DNA of 29,901 bases, taken from NCBI RefSeq assembly GCF_000368045.1, contig NZ_KB849236.1, forward strand, positions 221,740 through 251,640. The letters are read 5' to 3'. Of this stretch, positions 22,430 through 29,901 are shown one piece after another. Position numbers and translations under genes: made by a program. Position 1 is the first letter of the stretch; each line of letters opens with the position of its first letter. Under the pieces are notes generated by a model, which saw only the letters and a program-made list of their open reading frames with translations, made no database searches and was not told where the DNA came from. This DNA comes from Acinetobacter johnsonii CIP 64.6 (lineage in GTDB: Bacteria; Pseudomonadota; Gammaproteobacteria; Pseudomonadales; Moraxellaceae).

Positions 22430-22915
22430 TTGAGTACAGATCGTCGAATTGCCTCTTTGACCCCTTGTGCTGGGCGTTGTTCAACGGTATTTGGTGATTC
22501 TGTGTGTCGTGGTTGTCGTCGTTTTAATCATGAAGTGATTCAGTGGAACACCTACACTTCGGAGCAGCATCGTTCAGTTTGGCAACGCTTAGATGCGCAA
22601 TTAGATCAAATTTTAGTGCCAATGCTGCCTTTGGCTGATGTGCAGCAGGTAGAAGCTTTTGTTTTATCTAAACGCGTTCGTTTGCGTCCCGATGCATCCA
22701 AAGGGCGGAAGCTTTATCATGCGTTAAAAATCTGTGAAAAAAATAAGAACTTTACCGAAGAAAGTGGTTTAGGTATTCAAGCGCAGCAAGTGAAACCGAT
22801 TTGGCAAGAGTTTGAACGCCGTGTTTTGGCACTTGCTACCGCCAGTTATGATTTGGCATTTTTGCGTGCTGATGCAATTCGACAACATCTCATTCATATG
22901 GAAGAGGACGAATAA
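22430..22915 (+). CDS. DUF1289 domain protein
   Basis: A 161-residue protein whose N-terminus carries the DUF1289 cysteine pattern (Cys13, Cys17, Cys26 and Cys29 in TPCAGRCSTVFGDSVCRGCRR), probably a small metal-binding site. A helical C-terminal extension of about 120 residues follows. The function is unknown. The start is TTG 22430: AGGAG lies 6 bases upstream, while the nearby ATG (22425) hits a stop after two codons in another frame. It is divergent from trhO and 81 bases upstream of a LysE-type gene. Confidence 0.85.
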   Translation: MSTDRRIASLTPCAGRCSTVFGDSVCRGCRRFNHEVIQWNTYTSEQHRSVWQRLDAQLDQILVPMLPLADVQQVEAFVLSKRVRLRPDASKGRKLYHALKICEKNKNFTEESGLGIQAQQVKPIWQEFERRVLALATASYDLAFLRADAIRQHLIHMEEDE

Positions 22916-22996
22916 GTCCTCTTGGTTTGATATAGAAAAAGAATACTCCGCATACCTAAGCTATTTGCGAGAGTGACTGGGGGAAAGGGTTTTTCG

Positions 22997-23611
22997 ATGG
23001 TGAATGTATTTGAACTGGCGTTGTACTGTACGGCTGTGGTGGTCATGATTACAACACCTGGCCCAGTGATGTTGTTGGTTGCTAGTGCAGGTCTAAAAGG
23101 TGGGTATAAGCAAGTCTTAAAAACCATTTTTGGGACGAATTTAGCCTCTTTGGTTCTTATTGTATTGTCTGTACTTATCTTAAAAGGCTTTTTAAACATT
23201 GCAGAGCATTGGTTAAATGCGATTAAGATTTTAGGCTGCGTATATATTGCCTATCTTGGTTTTCAAATTTTAAAAGAAGCCATTGCTCAAGGAACAGAAA
23301 CATCGCCTGTGCAACTAAAGGCGGTGCAGGGGGGCTTTAAGCAAGGTTTCTTGGTGGGTATTTCGAATCCGAAGGATATTATTTTCTTTGCCTCATTTTT
23401 CCCACAGTTTATTGAAGTAACCAGTGATGTCGATATCAGTCTTGTACTGTTGACCATTCTCTGGATTATTCTAGACTTCAGCACGTTGTCTTTGGTTTAT
23501 TTGGGTTTTAATAAACTTTCGCAGTCCGCTTTGTACAATAAGTTGTTAGGCGTTTGTGGTGCGATATTGGTCACAATTGCGCTCTATGGTATTTATACTG
23601 TCTTTGTTTGA
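22997..23611 (+). CDS. LysE/RhtB-family amino acid exporter (second copy type)
   Basis: Inner-membrane exporter of 204 residues with about six hydrophobic segments. The family motifs are MITTPGPVMLLVASAGLKGG in the first helix and FLVGISNPKDIIFFASFFPQF in the middle. The open frame begins at GTG 22973, but AAAGGG about 7 bases before ATG 22997 gives the start MVNVFELALYC. It differs clearly from the LysE protein at 18011-18613 and is not a recent duplicate. No regulator is adjacent. A strong terminator follows. Confidence 0.9.
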   Translation: MVNVFELALYCTAVVVMITTPGPVMLLVASAGLKGGYKQVLKTIFGTNLASLVLIVLSVLILKGFLNIAEHWLNAIKILGCVYIAYLGFQILKEAIAQGTETSPVQLKAVQGGFKQGFLVGISNPKDIIFFASFFPQFIEVTSDVDISLVLLTILWIILDFSTLSLVYLGFNKLSQSALYNKLLGVCGAILVTIALYGIYTVFV

Positions 23612-23626
23612 TGCTGATGGTATTGC

Positions 23627-23659
23627 ATCAAAAAGCCTCCAATATGGAGGCTTTTTGAT
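23627..23659. terminator. Bidirectional intrinsic terminator
   Basis: A 14-bp near-perfect stem with the core AAAAAGCCTCC / GGAGGCTTTTT around AATAT. It separates the LysE-type gene from the convergent ribB. Confidence 0.93.
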
Positions 23660-23673
23660 TAGGAGCCTAAAAA

Positions 23674-24333
23674 TTAAACTCCGTGTTTAATGCGATACTG
23701 CACCAATTCTTCAATGGTGATCACCGTCAACTGATGCGTTTGCGCATAAGCCAACACTTGAATGCCAGAGGCCATAGTTCCATCGGCATTGGTCAGTTCA
23801 CACAAGACACCTGCTGGCTTTAAGCCTGCTAAACGTGCTAAATCAATGGTACCTTCGGTATGACCACGACGGGTGAGCACACCGCCTTGGCGTGCACGAA
23901 GAGGGAATACATGACCAGGGCGGTTTAAGTCGCTGGCAACAGCCCCATCTTTAATTGCTGCTTTGACTGTGGTGGTGCGATCTTGCGCAGACACACCTGT
24001 GGTCACGCCAGTTGCAGCTTCAATGGTCACCGTGAATGCAGTTTTAAACTGACTTGAGTTATCTGACACCATTGGCACAAGGTCTAAGTGATCGGCCAAT
24101 TCATCGGTCAGACATAAACAGACAATGCCAGAACCATCACGAATCATACGTGCCATTGTTTCGACGGTGAGGGTTTCAGCAGCCACAATGAGGTCGGCTT
24201 CGTTTTCCCGGTCAAAGTCATCCATCACCAAAACAGGTTTGCCTTGGCGGATATCTTCTAAAGCTTGTTGGATACGTTGTTCAGCTGGAGAAAGGGCTGA
24301 AAAGAAAATTTCGGGTTGAATCAAACTAGACAT
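23674..24333 (-). CDS. ribB: 3,4-dihydroxy-2-butanone-4-phosphate synthase
   Basis: Makes 3,4-dihydroxy-2-butanone 4-phosphate from ribulose 5-phosphate for riboflavin synthesis. It has 219 residues, the length of monofunctional RibB, with no GTP cyclohydrolase II domain attached. Family features are the acidic loop VLVMDDFDRENEADL, GVSAQDRTTTVKAAI, FPLRARQGGVLTRRGHTEGTIDLARLAG and AGVLCELTNADGTMA. The frame is open 29 codons further upstream, into the riboswitch expression region, but that part has no family similarity, so ATG 24333 (MSSLIQPEIF) is chosen. It is preceded by an FMN riboswitch. Confidence 0.95.
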   Translation of the reverse strand: MSSLIQPEIFFSALSPAEQRIQQALEDIRQGKPVLVMDDFDRENEADLIVAAETLTVETMARMIRDGSGIVCLCLTDELADHLDLVPMVSDNSSQFKTAFTVTIEAATGVTTGVSAQDRTTTVKAAIKDGAVASDLNRPGHVFPLRARQGGVLTRRGHTEGTIDLARLAGLKPAGVLCELTNADGTMASGIQVLAYAQTHQLTVITIEELVQYRIKHGV

Positions 24334-24445
24334 TGAAACGCTCGCGTAAAATTGAAGTACGGTTGAACATTTCAGGACTTTGAAAAATTGGCGTAGCAAT
24401 AAATCCTCACAGGTTTGCACCTGAGATTCTATTGGTCACGTCGTC

Positions 24446-24602
24446 TTCTTTCATCCGGACTATACCGTCGGCTTTGGAATTGAACCAAATCTGCGAGCCA
24501 AACAGATGATTTCTGCTTGGCTGGCTCGTGGGCTGATTCAGTCTGAGTCATTCAACTGAACTTACCACCGGTGGGGAATTACACCCCGCCCTGAAGCGAT
24601 GT
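24446..24602 (-). promoter_or_regulatory. FMN riboswitch (RFN element) of ribB
   Basis: On the minus strand the conserved RFN blocks appear in order: CTTCAGGGCGGGGTG, AATTCCCCACCGGTGGTAA, AGCCCACGAGC, CAGATTTGGT, AATTCCAAAGCCGACGGT and ATAGTCCGGATGAAAGAAG. In this class FMN binding turns off the downstream riboflavin gene. About 110 bases of expression platform separate the aptamer from the ribB ATG. It includes a small hairpin (CAGGT-gcaa-ACCTG), but no strong terminator with a T run is evident, which favours translational control. Confidence 0.95.
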
Positions 24603-24608
24603 AAATCC

Positions 24609-24637
24609 ATTATAGTGCTAAATATTTAGAAAAACAG
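24609..24637 (-). promoter_or_regulatory. Promoter of the ribB riboswitch transcript
   Basis: Perfect -10 TATAAT (24609-24614, minus strand) just ahead of the riboswitch; the -35 (CTGTTT) is weak. The spacer contains the perfect 12-bp palindrome CTAAATATTTAG (24618-24629). Confidence 0.55.
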
Positions 24638-24865
24638 GGGGAGTTTTAGAATGATCAGTTTTATACATAGAACAAATTTTGCTATAGCGTTGTTTATGTT
24701 ATTGGTTTGCTAAAGACCAACACTCTCTGTGTATGATTTCACTTAGTATGAGTTTAATGTCCAAGAATGAATATCTGAGAAAAACCATAAACATGAATAA
24801 GAAGTTTTTCTATAGTTTGAATGGTTTGAAATGATCAAGATAAAAGTAAGAGTGAGGAGTTAGAA

Positions 24866-26650
24866 TTGATCAAAATTCAACAATATGATTACCCTTGGAG
24901 TGCTGAATCCTTCATCAAGCATCTGCAAGTTTTTGGTTTTACACTCATCGCGCTCAGTATGTTGTATTTGATTGCCGCCAATTGGTTTATGTTGCCACAG
25001 GCTATTCAGCTGGCTATTCCTCAGTTGTTATTATTCCTCAGTGCGGTTTGCAGCTTGTGGCTGACAAAACATGATTTTCTAGTGCAATGTTTACATAGTA
25101 TCTGTGGTTTGATGATTGGTTTAAGTCTGGCTGTGATTGGTCAAATTTATCAAACGGGTGCTGATAGCTATTTATTATTTCTACTTTGGTCTGTGCTGCT
25201 TTTACCGTGGTTATATCGTCCGAATATCGGTGTATTTTTCCTTTTATGTATTACCAGCCAGTTGGCACTGTTTCTGTTTTTTATACAAACCTTTTGTGGG
25301 GATCAATATCCAGATCTCTTTTTAATCAGTATTCATGTATTTGCACTGATTCAATTCTATTTCTGCAATAAATATTATTCGAAACTTCGTTATTTATTCT
25401 TACTATGGTTTGCCATTCTCTCGATTTGGCATATGGCGATGTATCTCTATGCGGATAAAAGCATTCTTTATTTCACAGTGTCTTTTCTCTTGTTGGGCAT
25501 TTCACTGGCTTACTATTATCAAAATAAAGATCAGCTATGTAGCGCACTTTCAGCCGTTGGCTTGGGCATTAGCTTTACCTTGATCATTGTGAAGGCGGTG
25601 ACGGAGTGGTTTGGTCAGAATGAAATTTTTGAATTATTTTTTATCGCACTGATTATTTTTGCGTGGTTTGCTTTCATCACTTACATGTTGATTAAATTTA
25701 TTCCACATAGTCGGTTCAATGCTATTCCACTTGCTGTGGGAGCTTGGATTGCGGGCATCGTCTTTGCTACGTTGATGCTGACCTTTTGGGGGAATTTCTC
25801 TTTGCTTATGGGCATTGTCTTTGTGGCTTTGGCGGCTTATTTGTTAAAAGCTAAACAAAGTTTGTTTTTAAGACAATTTGCTTATTGTCTCTGGGTTGCA
25901 GGACAAATTGCTGTGATTTTTCACACCGTTGATTTAATGAATCAAATTCTTCCTATTCTATTGTTACAATTGGCGATGCTAGTACTCGCTTATTTTATGC
26001 GAACACATTGGTTCTTTGTCTTTGTTCAAATTTTCGGTTTATATGCAGCAGGTGTGGCGTGCATTTGGGATATTAATGCACATCTCAGTTGGCATAATAT
26101 TGTTGAAAATTTTGTTTATTTAGCACTTTGGAATTATGTTTTTTATCTGGGAATTCTAGCCATAAAATTCATACAGCCAACTGAATATCAACGCAGTTTA
26201 TTGCTTGCGGCACTTGGCATTATTCTATTTTCTATGGGTTTTTATACTTTATTTGGGAAATACGAATTAGCGAAAATTGAGCACATTCCTATATTGGCTT
26301 TTGGCTTACCGATTTTATGGTTTGTACTTTTTGTCTTTTTACATATTCAAAAGCAGTTTCATTTATTTGCGCATTTTATTTTGACTGCTTTTGCAGTAGG
26401 GCTGATTTTTTATGGTTATTTCGATATTTTTATTTGTTTGGCCATCATTTCATGGGCATTAAAAACACAAGATAAAGTGATCTATGGATTTGCGCTGGCA
26501 ACTTTTGCTGTAATTTTAGGGTTTTTATATTATTCCCTTGATGTGACCTTTCTAATTAAAAGTTTAAGCATGTTCCTGTCTGGCTTGATGTTGCTTTTGC
26601 TAACATTGAGCTTGAAGATATTTAAGCAAAAAGAGGAGTTGGACGTATGA
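24866..26650 (+). CDS. DUF2157-type polytopic membrane protein
   Basis: Very hydrophobic inner-membrane protein of 594 residues with many membrane segments throughout (roughly 16-18 by eye). The N-terminal part (FGFTLIALSMLYLIAANWFMLP ... LLFLSAVCSLWL) has the pattern of the DUF2157 domain; the function is unknown. The start is TTG 24866 with GAGGAG 7 bases upstream. Its stop overlaps the start of the GDYXXLXY gene by 4 bases (ATGA), so the two are translated together, and the pair is a recurrent two-gene unit in bacteria. Alternating stretches of large aromatic residues suggest no soluble domain. No catalytic motif is visible. Confidence 0.85.
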   Translation: MIKIQQYDYPWSAESFIKHLQVFGFTLIALSMLYLIAANWFMLPQAIQLAIPQLLLFLSAVCSLWLTKHDFLVQCLHSICGLMIGLSLAVIGQIYQTGADSYLLFLLWSVLLLPWLYRPNIGVFFLLCITSQLALFLFFIQTFCGDQYPDLFLISIHVFALIQFYFCNKYYSKLRYLFLLWFAILSIWHMAMYLYADKSILYFTVSFLLLGISLAYYYQNKDQLCSALSAVGLGISFTLIIVKAVTEWFGQNEIFELFFIALIIFAWFAFITYMLIKFIPHSRFNAIPLAVGAWIAGIVFATLMLTFWGNFSLLMGIVFVALAAYLLKAKQSLFLRQFAYCLWVAGQIAVIFHTVDLMNQILPILLLQLAMLVLAYFMRTHWFFVFVQIFGLYAAGVACIWDINAHLSWHNIVENFVYLALWNYVFYLGILAIKFIQPTEYQRSLLLAALGIILFSMGFYTLFGKYELAKIEHIPILAFGLPILWFVLFVFLHIQKQFHLFAHFILTAFAVGLIFYGYFDIFICLAIISWALKTQDKVIYGFALATFAVILGFLYYSLDVTFLIKSLSMFLSGLMLLLLTLSLKIFKQKEELDV

Positions 26651-27249
26651 AGAAAATGATTCCTCTTACTTTGGCACTACTCAGTATCGCGGTATTTTTA
26701 GGCTTGATCTTTAAAAATGAATGGCACTTAAACAATAGTCAAACCATATATGTGCGTTTGCAACCTGTAGACCCGCGTTCGATTATTCAGGGGGATTATA
26801 TGGCGCTAAATTATCAACTTTATTTTGCGCATCAGCATTTGAGTCCAGAAAGTACCAGCCAAGCCAACAGCAATCAAGAAGATCAGGTTTTTTCAGGTCA
26901 TTATTTTGATGAAGTGATTAAGAACAAGTCTTCAGTGCTCACTTATGTTGAACTCGATTCACAGGGGCGCGTGATACATAGCTATTTTGAGTTGCCGAAA
27001 AATGTTCGTACAGCTCGACTGATTTTACAAAACCCGAATAATCGCTATAACGGCCTTTATCCTGCGTCGAGAAGTTTTTTGTTTGCAGAAGGTTTAGCGG
27101 ATTGTTATCAGCAGGCAGAATATGCTGAGTTTAAAGTCGATGAGCAGGGCAATGCGATACTCACGGCATTGAAAGGTGATCAGCTACAAGATTTAGGCTG
27201 TGAGAGCAAACGAGATTGGTTGAGCGGATTTCGTACTGCTCAGAATTGA
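26647..27249 (+). CDS. GDYXXLXY-domain protein
   Basis: Protein of 200 residues with one N-terminal membrane anchor or uncleaved signal (about 4-22, LTLALLSIAVFLGLIF) and a periplasmic-looking domain. The family motif GDYMALNY lies near 50-57 after PVDPRSIIQ. A second conserved-looking element is LNPNNRYNGLYPASRSFLFAEG-like (NNRYNGLYPASRSFLFAEG) near 130-148. Role unknown. It is coupled by a 4-base overlap to the DUF2157 gene, which argues for a joint membrane complex. A bidirectional terminator follows. Confidence 0.88.
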   Translation: MKKMIPLTLALLSIAVFLGLIFKNEWHLNNSQTIYVRLQPVDPRSIIQGDYMALNYQLYFAHQHLSPESTSQANSNQEDQVFSGHYFDEVIKNKSSVLTYVELDSQGRVIHSYFELPKNVRTARLILQNPNNRYNGLYPASRSFLFAEGLADCYQQAEYAEFKVDEQGNAILTALKGDQLQDLGCESKRDWLSGFRTAQN

Positions 27250-27273
27250 TCCAATTGCATTATTCTACTCATT

Positions 27274-27300
27274 AAAAAATCCGCACGCAGCGGATTTTTT
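27274..27300. terminator. Bidirectional intrinsic terminator
   Basis: Stem AAAAAATCCGC / GCGGATTTTTT around ACGCA. It serves the GDYXXLXY gene and the convergent panD. Confidence 0.92.
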
Positions 27301-27312
27301 AATTTATTGAGC

Positions 27313-27693
27313 TTAAGCCACTTGTACTGGAATACAGTTTGCCATGTGACTTACAGTATTGTCTGGATTTGCATAAACTAAACGTGGTTTATGTGCATTT
27401 GCTTCAGCTTCTGTAAAATCACCAAAGGTAGCAATAATCATTAAATCGCCTACATCGGCTTGATGTGCTGCACCGCCATTGACTGAAATGATGCCAGAAC
27501 CTTCTTCGCCACGAATTGCATAGGTACTGAAACGCTTACCATTAGTCACGTTCCACATGTGAATTTCTTCATATTCGCGGATACCGGCTAAATCCAATAA
27601 AAGACCATCGATTGCACATGAACCTTCATAATGAAGTTCAGCTTGAGTAACAACACAACGGTGGATTTTTGCTTTTAATAAACGAGATAGCAT
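27313..27693 (-). CDS. panD: Aspartate 1-decarboxylase (pyruvoyl enzyme)
   Basis: Makes beta-alanine for pantothenate synthesis. It has 126 residues and forms a tetramer after self-cleavage. The cleavage site is Gly24-Ser25 in HYEGSC, and Ser25 becomes the pyruvoyl group. Other family blocks are KAKIHRCVVTQAEL, NGKRFSTYAIRGEEGSG and NGGAAHQADVGDLMIIATF. ATG 27693 has AGGAG 9 bases upstream. It is a single gene here, without panC or panB next to it; the 143 bases upstream hold a small 6-bp dyad (AGGCAA / TTGCCT, 27769-27787). Confidence 0.97.
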   Translation of the reverse strand: MLSRLLKAKIHRCVVTQAELHYEGSCAIDGLLLDLAGIREYEEIHMWNVTNGKRFSTYAIRGEEGSGIISVNGGAAHQADVGDLMIIATFGDFTEAEANAHKPRLVYANPDNTVSHMANCIPVQVA

Positions 27694-27836
27694 GGCTAGC
27701 GTCTCCTGAGTGGACCTAAGATCGTTATCTTATGGTTGAATCAATCTGAACTTGCTGGATAAGCAATCAGGCAAGCGCATTTTGCCTTTAAAATGACAGT
27801 ATGGCAAGCAGCATGGTTCAACATTTTTTTGACTAA

Positions 27837-28418
27837 TCAGTTTGGTTTGTAAGCATTGATTTGATTCATGGCAGGCTGAATCTCACCATTCACCAGCATT
27901 TTAGTGCGAGCCAATGCGTGATGGATTGCGTCATCCATTAAATTTTGTTCATTGCTTGGTGCTTTGCTTAAGACATGTCCTGAAACACGTTCTTTTGAAC
28001 CGGGGTGACCAATACCAATGCGTAAGCGATGGAAGTTTGGACCGATATGAGGAACTATGTCACGTAAACCATTATGACCACCATGACCACCACCTGTTTT
28101 TAGGCGAATGACACCAGGGTTCATATCCAGTTCATCGTGAGCAATCAGTATTGCTTCTGGAGCAATATTGTAGAATTTTGCGAAGGGAACAACACTTTTA
28201 CCAACAAGGTTCATAAAGGTTGTGGGTAATAGCAGACGGACGTCTTGACCTTCGATATTACCACGCCCACTCATTCCATTGAATTTTGGGTCTTTTTTAA
28301 GCGTAATGCCATATTGTTCTGCAAGGCGTTCAACAAACCAAAAGCCTGCATTATGGCGGGTTTGAGCATACTCAGAACCTGGGTTGCCCAAACCAACAAT
28401 CAGTGAAATATTTGACAC
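27837..28418 (-). CDS. pth: Peptidyl-tRNA hydrolase
   Basis: Releases tRNA from peptidyl-tRNA that has dropped off ribosomes; an essential cytoplasmic enzyme. It has 193 residues. The active-site set is in place: Asn12 in VGLGNPG, His22 in TRHNAGF, Asn69 in TFMN, Asp94 in IAHDELD, and Asn115 in GGHGGHNGLRD. The start is GTG 28418 (MSNISLIVGLGNPG); the ribosome binding site is weak, and the gene lies 18 bases after rplY, so translation is probably coupled to it. Confidence 0.97.
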   Translation of the reverse strand: MSNISLIVGLGNPGSEYAQTRHNAGFWFVERLAEQYGITLKKDPKFNGMSGRGNIEGQDVRLLLPTTFMNLVGKSVVPFAKFYNIAPEAILIAHDELDMNPGVIRLKTGGGHGGHNGLRDIVPHIGPNFHRLRIGIGHPGSKERVSGHVLSKAPSNEQNLMDDAIHHALARTKMLVNGEIQPAMNQINAYKPN

Positions 28419-28436
28419 TAATTACACCAATAACAC

Positions 28437-28733
28437 TTATGCGCGAACGAAGTCAGCGTGCATAGGCGTGTTTTTAGCTGGATGACGTTGTAACGCTTTG
28501 ATTTTAACGCTTTCAACTTTGTCGCCAACTTTGATTTCAACAACTTCTTCGAAGAAAGCGTTGTTTTCTAAAGCTTTAACAAGCTCGCGAAGTTCTAAAG
28601 TAACAGCTACAGGTTCAGCAGCACCACCGTAGATGATAGCTGGAACTTGAGCAGCGTGACGAAGGCGGCGGCTCGCACCTTTCCCTTGGTTAGCTGCTTC
28701 ACGCGCTTGAGCGTTTAATACGAAGTTTGCCAT
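28437..28733 (-). CDS. rplY: 50S ribosomal protein bL25
   Basis: 5S-rRNA-binding ribosomal protein of 98 residues, the short single-domain L25 form like that of E. coli rather than the longer Ctc form. It has the features KGASRRLRHAAQVPAIIYGG and the C-terminal VKIKALQRHPAKNTPMHADFVR. The open frame includes three more upstream codons, but AAGGA 8 bases before ATG 28733 fixes the start MANFVLNAQARE. It sits between prs and pth, as in many gamma-proteobacteria. Confidence 0.97.
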   Translation of the reverse strand: MANFVLNAQAREAANQGKGASRRLRHAAQVPAIIYGGAAEPVAVTLELRELVKALENNAFFEEVVEIKVGDKVESVKIKALQRHPAKNTPMHADFVRA

Positions 28734-28792
28734 GATAGACATCCTTAATTTAAGTTTTAAATAAACTAGATCTGCGACCGACCTAGTGAGAC

Positions 28793-28818
28793 AAAGCCCT
28801 GCACTGGGCAGGGCTTTT
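28793..28818. terminator. Hairpin between prs and rplY
   Basis: Perfect 10-bp stem AAAGCCCTGC / GCAGGGCTTT around ACTGG. On the minus strand, the direction of these genes, only three T follow, so termination after prs is probably partial. Confidence 0.5.
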
Positions 28819-28834
28819 AAAATTCAGCGCTATA

Positions 28835-29788
28835 TTATAGATAAGAATCAAACATTGCGCTAATAGATTCTTCGTTGTTAATACGACGAATTGTTTCAGC
28901 AACCATACTCGCAACTGAAACTTGGCGAATCTTACCAAGAGCTTGAGCTTCTTCAGAAAGAGGAATTGTGTCTGTAACAACCAATTCATCAATCACAGAG
29001 TTTTTCAAGTTTTCGATAGCTTTACCTGATAAAACAGGGTGAGTTGCATAAGCAACCACTTTGCGCGCACCAAATGTTTTCAATGCATCAGCAGCTTTAC
29101 ATAAAGTACCTGCAGTATCCACCATGTCATCTACGATCACGCAGTCACGGCCTTTAACATCACCAATCAAGTGCATGACTTGTGATTCGTTTGCCTTTTG
29201 ACGACGTTTGTCGATGATAGCAAGGTCAATATCGCCCATTTGTTTAGCAACAGCACGTGCACGAACGACACCGCCAACGTCAGGAGAAACCACCATGAGG
29301 TTGTCATGTGATTGTTGACGAAGGTCAGCTAAAAGCGCTGGTGTACCGTAGATGTTGTCTACAGGGATATCGAAGAAACCTTGGATTTGGTCAGCGTGAA
29401 GGTCGATCATTACCACACGGTCAATTCCTACAGTTGTCAGCATATCTGCGACGACTTTTGCAGTAATTGGAACACGTGATGAACGAGGACGACGGTCCTG
29501 ACGCGCATAACCGAAATAAGGAATCACTGCGGTAATACGACCAGCACTTGCACGACGCAAAGCATCAGCCATAACGAGGATTTCCATTAGGTTATCATTC
29601 GTTGGGGCACAAGTAGGTTGTACGATAAATACGTCTTTACCACGAACATTTTCAGTAATTTCGACAGCAATTTCACCGTCAGAAAATTGACCAATAGATG
29701 CAGCACCTAAAGGGATGTGCAAGTGGCTTACGACTTTTTGGGCGAATTGTGGATGTGCAGATCCACTAAAAACGACAAGATTGGGCAT
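28835..29788 (-). CDS. prs: Ribose-phosphate pyrophosphokinase (PRPP synthetase)
   Basis: Makes PRPP from ribose 5-phosphate and ATP for nucleotide, histidine, tryptophan and NAD synthesis. It has 317 residues, the normal length for a class I enzyme. Key parts are FSDGE (35-39), YFGYARQDRR (91-100), the metal-binding MIDLHADQIQGFF around His131, and the PRPP loop VIVDDMVDTAGTL (217-229). ATG 29788 has AAGGG 6 bases upstream. It follows tRNA-Gln on the same strand after 36 bases and may share its transcript. Confidence 0.98.
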   Translation of the reverse strand: MPNLVVFSGSAHPQFAQKVVSHLHIPLGAASIGQFSDGEIAVEITENVRGKDVFIVQPTCAPTNDNLMEILVMADALRRASAGRITAVIPYFGYARQDRRPRSSRVPITAKVVADMLTTVGIDRVVMIDLHADQIQGFFDIPVDNIYGTPALLADLRQQSHDNLMVVSPDVGGVVRARAVAKQMGDIDLAIIDKRRQKANESQVMHLIGDVKGRDCVIVDDMVDTAGTLCKAADALKTFGARKVVAYATHPVLSGKAIENLKNSVIDELVVTDTIPLSEEAQALGKIRQVSVASMVAETIRRINNEESISAMFDSYL

Positions 29789-29824
29789 GAAGCACCCTTG
29801 GCGGTTGGCAATTTAGGAATTAGA

Positions 29825-29899
29825 TGGCAGGGGTAGCTGGATTCGAACCAACGGATGCCGATATCAAAAACCGGTGCCTTACCACTTGGCGATACCCCT
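29825..29899 (-). tRNA. tRNA-Gln (anticodon UUG), CCA encoded
   Basis: On the minus strand the gene begins AGGGGTATCGCCAAGTGGTA and ends TACCCCT-G-CCA. The acceptor stem AGGGGTA / TACCCCT is perfect, the anticodon stem CCGGT / ATCGG has one G-T pair, the loop TTTTGAT gives anticodon TTG, and the T loop is GGTTCGAATCC. Length is 72 bases plus encoded CCA, as for E. coli tRNA-Gln. Two bases of flank remain to the window edge, so the gene is complete. Confidence 0.97.
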
Positions 29900-29901
29900 A
29901 A

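Noticed and set aside
24334..24420. 29-codon N-terminal extension of RibB from GTG 24420
   Set aside because: It lies in the riboswitch expression platform, shows no RibB similarity, and the family length fits the ATG at 24333.
29825..29899. tRNA-Gln 3' end as a possible phage or island attachment site
   Set aside because: No integrase gene and no repeat of the tRNA 3' end are seen in the window; the downstream genes are core genes in a conserved order.

Overview
The window looks like chromosome of a gamma-proteobacterium of the genus Acinetobacter. This is an inference from protein character and gene order, not a database result. The pointers are an AT-leaning base composition, a free-standing rpoD with an acidic insert, a small membrane protein that I recognise as the Acinetobacter-type ABZJ_00895 family, and the order tRNA-Gln, prs, rplY, pth. 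The lolA ... serS-cysG order also resembles that of Pseudomonas (lolA-rarA-serS-cysG), but here a lipoprotein gene sits where rarA would be.

Layout. 1-2874: a collagen-like, YadA-anchored surface protein gene is split by a complete 1955-bp IS21-family element (istA, istB, both ends, a 4-bp target duplication). 3095-8074: lolA, a DUF3298/RsiV-type lipoprotein, serS, cysG and trmL. 8099-10012: a divergent redox-looking module of an HxlR regulator, a short-chain dehydrogenase and a flavodoxin-fold protein. 10078-13457 (minus): a PuuP-like permease, then an SCP2-like protein paired with an iron-type alcohol dehydrogenase. 13536-16654 (minus): lipB, a DUF493 (YbeD-type) protein and rpoD, the last with a long structured leader. 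17089-17893: a PA3496-family acidic small protein and a UPF0149 protein. 18011-19610: a LysE-type exporter divergent from a LysR regulator. 19674-21102 (minus): three small membrane proteins, including a DedA protein. 21317-23611: trhO, a DUF1289 protein and a second LysE-type exporter. 23674-24605 (minus): ribB under an FMN riboswitch. 24866-27249: a DUF2157/GDYXXLXY membrane pair with overlapping genes. 27313-29899 (minus): panD, pth, rplY, prs and tRNA-Gln(UUG).

Most of the window is core metabolism and information processing: tRNA charging and modification (serS, trmL, trhO, pth, tRNA-Gln), cofactors (siroheme, lipoate, riboflavin, pantothenate, PRPP) and envelope transport (lolA). Gene ends are marked by many clear intrinsic terminators, several of which serve convergent genes. 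Many starts are GTG or TTG; where a ribosome binding site decides the start I have trimmed the open frame and said so.

I did not find a clear new defence or mobile system. The items most worth a second look are the IS-split adhesin, whose distal half is fused in frame to an ATG in the IS end; the SCP2/Fe-ADH pair behind a perfect palindrome; the DUF2157/GDYXXLXY membrane pair; the HxlR operator region; and the structured rpoD leader.
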